Assembly: GCA_900543155.1 (NCBI GenBank)
Contig: UQQN01000066.1
Coordinates: forward strand, 1 to 12,933
Length of the DNA stretch: 12,933 nt
DNA from: an uncultured Prevotella sp.
GTDB lineage: Bacteria; Bacteroidota; Bacteroidia; Bacteroidales; Bacteroidaceae
Direction of reading: 5' to 3'
Made by a program: the position numbers and the translations under genes. The notes under the pieces were generated by a model. The model ran no database searches. It was not told the DNA's origin and saw only the letters and a list, made by a program, of their open reading frames with translations. Below are positions 7,750-12,933 of this stretch, one piece after another; positions within the stretch are counted from its first letter, which is position 1; every line of letters starts with the position of its first letter.

Positions 7750-8448
7750 TTACTTTACAACGGTGGCACGAATGATACGTATATCATCGAAAGGACGATT
7801 GTTCTCGTCGCGGCCTGCCCATTGTATGAGATCGGTTATATCGAAACCTTCGACTACCTCACCAAATATGGTGTACTGTCCGTCGAGATGGGGAGCTCCA
7901 CCAAAGGTGCGATAGATTTCTTTGATCTTAGGAGTGAGTTTTATTGTTCCCTGCGTGGTGGAATCAAGACGCTCTTGCATCTGATCGAGTCCGTCGTCGG
8001 TAAAAATGGCACCTGTCACAATATAGAATTGCGAATATGACGAACGACGCTCTGGATTTTCAACATCTGACTCGCGTGCGGCAGCTAATGCACCACGACG
8101 ATGAAAGTGCTGCGGATAATGTATTTCTGCTGGAAGGGTGTATGGCTCGGGGGAATCGCCCAACAATTCGCCTTCTTTAGCTGTGCGACTGGCTGAGTCG
8201 CCCGCTTGTATCATAAAATCGGGGATAACACGATGAAAAAGTAATCCATCGTAAAAACCACGTTTTACGAGTTTCAAAAAATTATCACGGTGTATGGGGG
8301 TGTCGTTATAGAGTTTGACACGTATGTTGCCCATTGTGGTTTCGAGCAACACTTCGTGCTCGAGCGTGTCGGTCTGCGCCACGGCTGAACTTATGCAACC
8401 AAAGAACAGTGCCACAAAAAGGGTGATGTATAGCTTCAAGTTTTTCAT
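7750..8448 (-). CDS. Exported cyclophilin-type peptidyl-prolyl isomerase
   Basis: This 232-residue cyclophilin should catalyse cis-trans isomerisation of X-Pro bonds and help exported proteins fold in the periplasm. A signal peptide ends at AVA-Q25. A cysteine at 18 lacks a good lipobox, so signal peptidase I cleavage is preferred. The fold starts at EVLLETTMGNIRVKLY (32-47). Active-site residues are R73, F78, M79 and Q81 in FHRVIPDFMIQAGD, and F141 in SQFYIVTG. In LDGQYTIFGEVVEG the positions of human CypA W121 and H126 are H and Y, as in many bacterial cyclophilins, so low cyclosporin sensitivity is expected. An insertion of about 40 residues (147-186) separates FYIVTG from HLDGQY; I believe this is common in Bacteroidales members. 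The gene starts 9 bases after the glycosyltransferase stop, implying cotranscription. It may help fold the two exported proteins encoded downstream. Confidence 0.94.
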   Translation of the reverse strand: MKNLKLYITLFVALFFGCISSAVAQTDTLEHEVLLETTMGNIRVKLYNDTPIHRDNFLKLVKRGFYDGLLFHRVIPDFMIQAGDSASRTAKEGELLGDSPEPYTLPAEIHYPQHFHRRGALAAARESDVENPERRSSYSQFYIVTGAIFTDDGLDQMQERLDSTTQGTIKLTPKIKEIYRTFGGAPHLDGQYTIFGEVVEGFDITDLIQWAGRDENNRPFDDIRIIRATVVK

Positions 8449-8457
8449 TGCTACTTA

Positions 8458-9174
8458 TCAAATTTTATCGAGCCCACGAGTAAACTTCAACCAATAGTAC
8501 TTCAATGGATTTTTGTACTTAAGTTGCTTCCACGGACGACTTTGATGGGGACGATGAATTACCGGATTTGAAGTGAAGAGATAATTGCGGAACCCGCGTT
8601 GGCGCGACTCGTGAGAGATGGTTACGTCGAACCAATTCTTTTCAGGATTAAGTTCAGTAAAAGAGAACGCACGCAAAAATTCGGGCGTAAGCAACGAACA
8701 GCAAAAACTGCAATGCTTTTTAGTCTCGAGCACACCTTTCTCTAACTTTTTAGCAAAAAGATAGGGATAGTTTATTTCGCCTTCATCATCGACTGTTACG
8801 GATGCTGCTATGCCGCAATCAGAATGTTGCAGTGCACCATCATAGAGTTTTTGAAGTGTATCGGGATTGACCACTACATCGCTCTCGACAATACATAATG
8901 CAGCATCGGCCTCAATAGCCTCGCGTTGGGTGCGCTGAAGCACCAATAAGTAATTGGGCGAGGGATGCTGTGTGAGATCGCTCAAATTGACTAATCTAAA
9001 CCCCATATCAGCAGCAGCCTGTTCAAGGCGCAGTGTGTTCTCGGGTGTTGAAAAGTCGTTGTAAACGGTATATGTATGTGGCATCGTGAGGTGACTGTCG
9101 AGCACAGCCTTCACGGTGACAAGTGTTGAGTCTATCGAGTCCTTTACAGGGGTAATGATGTGCAATTCTTTCAT
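8458..9174 (-). CDS. Family 2-like glycosyltransferase
   Basis: This 238-residue cytoplasmic protein has a GT-A fold of the GT2 type and should transfer a sugar from a nucleotide-sugar donor. The N-terminal strand ELHIITPVKDS (3-13) and YNDFS (38-42) fit the nucleotide-binding half. CIVESDVVV (94-102) carries the ExD variant of the metal-binding DxD motif. KNWFDVTISHESRQRGF (179-195) fits the acceptor and catalytic region of GT2 enzymes. There is no signal peptide or membrane segment. An in-frame ATG at 9207 would add 11 hydrophobic residues. I prefer the ATG at 9174, because a -7 promoter element lies at 9205-9212, placing 9207 upstream of the predicted transcript start. It is the first gene of the cluster that continues into the cyclophilin gene 9 bases later. 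Donor and acceptor are unknown; cell-surface glycan or protein glycan synthesis is a guess. Confidence 0.87.
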   Translation of the reverse strand: MKELHIITPVKDSIDSTLVTVKAVLDSHLTMPHTYTVYNDFSTPENTLRLEQAAADMGFRLVNLSDLTQHPSPNYLLVLQRTQREAIEADAALCIVESDVVVNPDTLQKLYDGALQHSDCGIAASVTVDDEGEINYPYLFAKKLEKGVLETKKHCSFCCSLLTPEFLRAFSFTELNPEKNWFDVTISHESRQRGFRNYLFTSNPVIHRPHQSRPWKQLKYKNPLKYYWLKFTRGLDKI

Positions 9175-9204
9175 TACGGCAAATAACAATATTAAGTAAT
9201 GGCA

Positions 9205-9212
9205 CAAAAGTA
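9205..9212 (-). promoter_or_regulatory. Candidate -7 element of the glycosyltransferase-to-sulfatase cluster
   Basis: The minus strand reads TACTTTTG, an exact fit to TAnnTTTG. The predicted transcript start is near 9198, giving a leader of about 24 bases before the ATG at 9174. This excludes the longer start at 9207. The -33 box is weak. The region where it should lie overlaps the -7 element of cysD. Confidence 0.6.
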
Positions 9213-9234
9213 AGTATTTTCGCGGAAAAAACCT

Positions 9235-9242
9235 TACCTTTG
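9235..9242 (+). promoter_or_regulatory. Candidate -7 element of cysD
   Basis: TACCTTTG exactly fits TAnnTTTG. The predicted start of transcription is near 9249, giving a leader of about 53 bases before the ATG at 9302. A longer reading frame from 9245 would then start at or before the transcript start. The -33 region (about 9211-9214) is a poor match and overlaps the opposing -7 element. Confidence 0.6.
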
Positions 9243-9301
9243 CCGTGAAAATAAAATTTGCAAGGCATTTTTTTGCTTTACAAACTTCAAAGAGATTAAA
9301 A

Positions 9302-10213
9302 ATGACAGAGAATTATAGCTTAAGCCACCTTAAAGAACTCGAGGCTGAGTCTATCCACATCATCCGCGAAGTGGCTGCGGAATTCGAGAACCCCGTGATG
9401 CTTTATAGCATCGGTAAGGACTCAAGCGTTATGGTGCGTTTGGCAGAAAAAGCGTTTGCACCAGGTCGTCCTCCTTTTCCCTTGATGCACATTGACTCTA
9501 AGTGGAAATTTAAGGAAATGCTTGAATTCCGCGATTGGTATGCTAAAGAACACGGATGGAACCTCATCGTGGAAAGCAACATGGAGGCTTTTAAAGCTGG
9601 TGTAGGTCCGTTTACGCATGGTTCTAAGGTTCACACGGACCTTATGAAAACACAAGCACTCAAGGCTGGACTTGATAAGCACCACTTTGATGCTGCCTTT
9701 GGTGGTGCACGACGCGACGAAGAAAAGAGCCGCGCTAAAGAACGTATTTTCTCATTCCGCGATCAATTCCATCAATGGGATCCTAAAAACCAACGTCCTG
9801 AACTTTGGGATATTTACAATGCCCGCGTACACAAGGGAGAAAGCATACGTGTGTTCCCCTTGAGCAACTGGACTGAGTTGGACATTTGGCAGTATATTCG
9901 CCTTGAAAACATTCCTATTGTACCATTGTATTTTGCAAAAGAACGTCCTGTTGTGGAAATTGACGGACAACTTATTATGCCCGACGATGACCGCTTGCCC
10001 GAAGAATATCGCGACAAGATTGAAATGCGCAAGATTCGTTTCCGTACACTTGGATGTTGGCCCCTTACTGGTGCCATTGAGAGCGAGGCTGACACAATCG
10101 AAAAGATTGTAGAGGAAATGATGACTACCACGAAGAGTGAACGTACTACACGTGTCATCGACTTTGACCAAGATGCTTCAATGGAACAGAAGAAACGCGA
10201 AGGTTATTTCTAA
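9302..10213 (+). CDS. cysD: Sulfate adenylyltransferase subunit 2 (CysD)
   Basis: This 303-residue protein (E. coli CysD has 302) is the catalytic small subunit of ATP sulfurylase. With the GTPase subunit CysN it makes adenosine 5'-phosphosulfate from ATP and sulfate, the first step of sulfate assimilation. The PP-loop SIGKDSS (36-42) binds ATP. Other conserved parts are MHIDSKWKFKEMLEFRD (62-78), FGGARRDEEKSRAKERIFS (133-151), WTELDIWQYI (190-199), RFRTLGCWPLTGA (246-258) and the C-terminal MEQKKREGYF. The start at 9302 matches CysD family length and the promoter position. An upstream ATG at 9245 would add 19 residues outside the family consensus. No cysN follows: the gene stands alone, is transcribed divergently from the glycosyltransferase cluster, and ends 30 bases before a strong terminator. 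CysN must be encoded elsewhere, or the protein may have a different partner. Confidence 0.96.
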   Translation: MTENYSLSHLKELEAESIHIIREVAAEFENPVMLYSIGKDSSVMVRLAEKAFAPGRPPFPLMHIDSKWKFKEMLEFRDWYAKEHGWNLIVESNMEAFKAGVGPFTHGSKVHTDLMKTQALKAGLDKHHFDAAFGGARRDEEKSRAKERIFSFRDQFHQWDPKNQRPELWDIYNARVHKGESIRVFPLSNWTELDIWQYIRLENIPIVPLYFAKERPVVEIDGQLIMPDDDRLPEEYRDKIEMRKIRFRTLGCWPLTGAIESEADTIEKIVEEMMTTTKSERTTRVIDFDQDASMEQKKREGYF

Positions 10214-10242
10214 GAAGTAAATATTCGCAATTTTTTATCATA

Positions 10243-10295
10243 ACCAAACAAGAAAAGAGCATACAGTTTTTGTGTGCTCTTTTCTTGTTTTTGGT
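10243..10295. terminator. Bidirectional terminator between cysD and comEC
   Basis: A 17-bp stem pairs CAAGAAAAGAGCATACA (10249-10265) with TGTGTGCTCTTTTCTTG (10271-10287) around a GTTTT loop. All pairs are canonical except one G-U. An outer ACCAAA/TTTGGT pairing extends it with two unpaired bases. T-rich sequence follows in the plus direction. In the minus direction TTTGGTT and then a TAAAAAA stretch follow. It sits between convergent genes and can serve both. Confidence 0.9.
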
Positions 10296-10343
10296 ATTTT
10301 ACATTGTGGAGGGTTGTCGACTTTTTCTTTTCTTGAAATGTTT

Positions 10344-12683
10344 TTATAAATCGCATAAAAATGCACCTTGTGTATTGACATCGTGACAGGGAATGTGAGC
10401 CTTCTTACATTCTGCTATCCATATCTGCCGATAAGAATAGGGGAAATCGGACGATAAGATGACTTGGCGCGGATGTATCTGTTTTGAAACATCCGAATAA
10501 CACATCCAACAACCTAAACTCACCACAAGGAAGTCAATATCTATTACCTCTGAGGGATTTTTTTCCTCTATAACCAAATTGGTATTGAGCAAATACAGAC
10601 TTTTATGATGGAAAATAAAAAAGCCCTTATTATAAGCAAGATACTTATTGCGAAAATGTTCTTTAGCCTTGGGGAGTGCCTCGGGAGGAGTCAGGTGAAG
10701 AGGGGCAAAATAATGATCTGTAAGATAATTCAGTTGTTGGCGCGTGGTGTCAGACGATGTTGATGTATAAATATAAGAGGTTTGCGCCGAATGCACAAAG
10801 TGGATACATGTAGCCCGAGGCATTTTGTAGACACATAGCTGTGGCACCACGCGCTGCACATAGCGATATAAAGCTTCCGTGGTTACGCCTAAAGTCAAAA
10901 GCAACACAAACATTGCAACCGCAAAACGACGTTGGTCACGATAACGCACGTTTAAATAAATATAAAGGCAAATAGGTAGGATGATGATAAGCCAAGGCAA
11001 GAAGGGGGATACATAAACCTTGAAGGTAGCAAATGGCCATTCGGTTATATTTGCCAACGCACTTGTCATAAATTGCAACACATATTGCATAACCTTTGCC
11101 ACTATAGCTTGAAGACTTGCGAAAGGAAACACAAAAAAGACTACGGACAAAGATAGCAACACCATTGCCGAAGGTATTACTACAAAATTGGCAATGAATG
11201 TATATGGCGTGACAATATGAAAATAGTAAATTATTAAAGGCATGGTTCCCCATTGTGCACTTAAACTAACTGTGATGAAGGGAACTAACTTGTTTCTAAA
11301 AATTAAATAGGTGTGCTTTTGAAGCGCATTCTTGCACAAGGGGTATACATTAAGACGTAAATGTTCGCCTAACGACATACCTGCACGACGTTTCCAAGTG
11401 AATGAGCTAATCCAAGGGGCTTTTTCCCATAAAGGTAATCTAAAACGTTGCCAAATATATTGATTACAGAAAATTATTGACAACACAGCACCAAAAGATA
11501 ACTGAAAGCCCACATCAAATAGAGAGAGCGGATCGGCTATCAACAAAACAATCGCAGCAAAACTCAAATTATTGAGCGTGACATTTTGTGTACGTTTAAA
11601 AAGTACTCCCAATTGTAGCATCGTTAACATCGTAACTGAACGCAACAAGGATAAAGGGGCTCCTACCAAAAAAGTAAATGCCCACAAACAAAGCACGGCA
11701 AAAAGAGCCATACTCAAACGTAGCGCACGACGCTTTATTGGATGAATTAAAAGTGCATTGAACAAAAAGAACAAAATACCTAAGTGTAATCCCGAAAGTG
11801 CTAACACATGACTTGTTCCTGTTTCAGAAAACACTTCTCGAACACCTGCATTTAGCTGTGTCTTATCTCCTAACGTCAAAGCTGAAATCACTGCTAAAGC
11901 ATTGGCATCAGGAATATATTTACGATACATCTCAAGCATCTGTCGACGATAACGTAATAATTCACTTCGCCATCCAATATATTTAGAAGCGTCCGAATTT
12001 ATTTTTGCCCAAGAATCTTCTGGAACATAAACCTGCCCACTAATGCCATGTGTCAATAGATAATTCGAATAATTAAAGTCTGTAGGATTTTGTGGCAATG
12101 GCTTTTCACGGAGGCGTGCATTAAAAAGAATGCAATCCCCCTCTACAATGCTATTCACATTCTCTGCTTCAAGACGCACTCTCACTTTTTTCCCTGCATA
12201 TTCCCCCTCTAAACTTTTATTTTTAGGTGTTATACCATTGGCTTTATTTATATCACAGAGCTGATTAACTTTTTCCGAATCATAAATACCTTTTATTCGT
12301 ACATCCACATTTACGCAAGCAGTATCTACCTTTTGAATATTTTCAACAGTAGCCACCCAACTACATGCCTCTTTTGGCCATTGCACTGTTACTTGATTTA
12401 TACTATGCAAGCACCATGCTCCACTATACATAATCAAAGAAAAAACAGCAGCATACCAACTCCATTCACGTTTCTTGGCATCACGTGACCACAAAATATA
12501 AGATGACAAACCTACAAGCGCACAAACAACTCCACCAACGAGCCAAGTCCAAAAGTCCACATACGAACGAAACGCCCACCCCATAACAATGCCTACAACC
12601 ATAAGCAAAGCAAAAACAAAAAGCGGACTATGACGAAATGGAGATTCAGGAAGAGGAATATTTATACGAGCTTGAAATGGCAT
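10344..12683 (-). CDS. comEC: ComEC/Rec2-family DNA-uptake channel protein
   Basis: This 779-residue polytopic inner-membrane protein belongs to the ComEC/Rec2 family, which carries single-stranded DNA into the cytoplasm during natural transformation. N-terminal membrane segments (about 20-65 and 76-96) are followed by a DUF4131/OB-like extracytoplasmic region (about 105-225) ending in NPTDFNYSNYLLTHGI. The competence domain spans about 240-600 and contains ALTLGDKTQL (268-277), FSETGTSHVLALSGLHLGI (285-303), GAPLSLLRS (341-349) and DPLSLFDVGFQLSFGAVLSI (384-403). The C-terminal part (about 614-779) corresponds to the metallo-beta-lactamase-like domain but lacks HxHxDH metal ligands. Only a remnant fold ending in CHDVNTQGAFLCDL is left, a state I associate with Bacteroidales ComEC. 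Base composition is visibly more AT-rich than in mfd. The start at 12683 lies about 35 bases after a predicted transcript start. Whether the species is transformable cannot be told from this gene. Confidence 0.94.
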   Translation of the reverse strand: MPFQARINIPLPESPFRHSPLFVFALLMVVGIVMGWAFRSYVDFWTWLVGGVVCALVGLSSYILWSRDAKKREWSWYAAVFSLIMYSGAWCLHSINQVTVQWPKEACSWVATVENIQKVDTACVNVDVRIKGIYDSEKVNQLCDINKANGITPKNKSLEGEYAGKKVRVRLEAENVNSIVEGDCILFNARLREKPLPQNPTDFNYSNYLLTHGISGQVYVPEDSWAKINSDASKYIGWRSELLRYRRQMLEMYRKYIPDANALAVISALTLGDKTQLNAGVREVFSETGTSHVLALSGLHLGILFFLFNALLIHPIKRRALRLSMALFAVLCLWAFTFLVGAPLSLLRSVTMLTMLQLGVLFKRTQNVTLNNLSFAAIVLLIADPLSLFDVGFQLSFGAVLSIIFCNQYIWQRFRLPLWEKAPWISSFTWKRRAGMSLGEHLRLNVYPLCKNALQKHTYLIFRNKLVPFITVSLSAQWGTMPLIIYYFHIVTPYTFIANFVVIPSAMVLLSLSVVFFVFPFASLQAIVAKVMQYVLQFMTSALANITEWPFATFKVYVSPFLPWLIIILPICLYIYLNVRYRDQRRFAVAMFVLLLTLGVTTEALYRYVQRVVPQLCVYKMPRATCIHFVHSAQTSYIYTSTSSDTTRQQLNYLTDHYFAPLHLTPPEALPKAKEHFRNKYLAYNKGFFIFHHKSLYLLNTNLVIEEKNPSEVIDIDFLVVSLGCWMCYSDVSKQIHPRQVILSSDFPYSYRQIWIAECKKAHIPCHDVNTQGAFLCDL

Positions 12684-12724
12684 TAAGATTTGTTCTTTAT
12701 AAAAATTAAGGAGTGTTCTATATG

Positions 12725-12756
12725 CAAATATAACGATTATATAATTAGTCTCGAAA
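12725..12756 (-). promoter_or_regulatory. Candidate comEC promoter
   Basis: The minus strand has TATATTTG (12725-12732), an exact TAnnTTTG, preceded after 20 bases by TTTC (12753-12756), close to the TTTG -33 box. The predicted start is near 12718, about 35 bases before the comEC ATG. This is the best-supported promoter in the window. TACCTTTG on the minus strand at 12825-12832 could be a second, distal one. Confidence 0.6.
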
Positions 12757-12827
12757 GAAATTCAAGAAAATAAGAAATAATAAAACATTAGTTCGATTCA
12801 CATAAAACCAAAATCTTTAGCCCCCAA

Positions 12828-12849
12828 AGGTAGGATGTTCAAAATCCAT
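12828..12849 (-). repeat. Inverted short match to the left-end repeat
   Basis: Read on the minus strand, these 22 bases match 119-140 at 21 of 22 positions (ATGGATTTTGAACAyCCTACCT; C in the left copy, T here). The match covers only the junction between the two left-end repeat units and does not extend further. It overlaps a TAnnTTTG-like element (12825-12832). It suggests a small dispersed intergenic motif present in both orientations. Confidence 0.6.
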
Positions 12850-12885
12850 AATAACGACACGAGTTCTCCGAAAAGTCAAAAGCCG

Positions 12886-12920
12886 AAAAAGCCCCACTTG
12901 AAATACATCAAGTGAGGCTT
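12886..12920 (-). terminator. Rho-independent terminator of a gene beyond the right edge
   Basis: AAGCCCCACTTGA (12889-12901) pairs with TCAAGTGAGGCTT (12908-12920), 12 of 13 positions, around the six-base loop AATACA. On the minus strand the stem runs directly into TTTTT (12886-12890). This is a typical intrinsic terminator for a minus-strand gene ending just past 12933, and it insulates comEC from it. Confidence 0.8.
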
Positions 12921-12933
12921 GGAAAAAAGTTGG

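Noticed and set aside
8374..8448. Lipobox in the cyclophilin signal peptide (cysteine 18)
   Set aside because: The residues before the cysteine are F-F-G, which do not fit the lipobox well, while AVA-Q further on is a good signal peptidase I site.
4971..9174. Polysaccharide utilisation locus
   Set aside because: No SusC/SusD pair, no glycoside hydrolase and no dedicated regulator are present, so the term is not justified.
9175..9207. Longer start for the glycosyltransferase adding 11 hydrophobic residues
   Set aside because: The ATG at 9207 falls inside the -7 element (9205-9212). The GT2 fold begins directly after the ATG at 9174.
9245..9301. Longer start for cysD adding 19 residues
   Set aside because: The ATG at 9245 lies at or upstream of the predicted transcript start set by TACCTTTG at 9235-9242, and CysD family length fits the ATG at 9302.
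9243..9301. Riboswitch or attenuator in the cysD leader
   Set aside because: The leader is only about 50 bases and shows no convincing stem or T-run; it is too short for known sulfur-related riboswitches such as SAM types.
9752..10171. Reading frame of 139 codons antisense to cysD
   Set aside because: It lies wholly within the strongly conserved cysD coding region on the other strand, has no recognisable domain, and is best explained as a shadow of cysD codon use.

Overview
The window looks like chromosomal DNA of an anaerobic Bacteroidota, most likely order Bacteroidales and probably a Prevotella-type genus. This rests on several signs. Candidate promoters fit the Bacteroidota TAnnTTTG -7 element. 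Purine-rich Shine-Dalgarno sites are not evident before starts. A secreted GEVED protein ends in a Prevotella-like C-terminal tail. The ComEC protein has a degenerate C-terminal domain of the kind I associate with Bacteroidales. Genus-level placement is inference.

Layout, left to right. Positions 1-274 are non-coding and hold two diverged direct copies of a repeat of about 136 bp. Six genes then lie on the minus strand, read right to left. Four are tightly spaced (9174 down to 4971): a family 2-like glycosyltransferase, an exported cyclophilin-type prolyl isomerase, an exported GEVED-domain protein and an exported serine-type sulfatase. Next come an OmpA-family lipoprotein (4736-3864) and the transcription-repair coupling factor gene mfd (3709-275). 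cysD (9302-10213, plus strand) diverges from the four-gene cluster across a compact, nearly symmetrical promoter region. It ends at a strong hairpin shared with the convergent comEC gene (12683-10344, minus strand). Beyond comEC lie its promoter, a short inverted match to the left-end repeat, and a terminator for a minus-strand gene lying outside the right edge.

How the genes may work together. The four-gene cluster probably forms one transcription unit supplying exported proteins that act on sulfated glycans, plus one cytoplasmic glycosyltransferase. cysD encodes the ATP-sulfurylase small subunit, but no cysN, cysC or cysH is present, so its partner must be encoded elsewhere. The shared divergent promoter region suggests, but does not prove, a link between sulfate activation and a sulfatase. 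mfd and comEC are housekeeping or DNA-uptake genes with no obvious link to the rest.

I see no CRISPR array, tRNA, rRNA, insertion sequence, phage gene or defence system. Most of the window is ordinary core genome. The points most worth a second look are the symmetrical cysD/glycosyltransferase promoter, the orphan cysD, the GEVED-sulfatase cluster and the intergenic repeat family.
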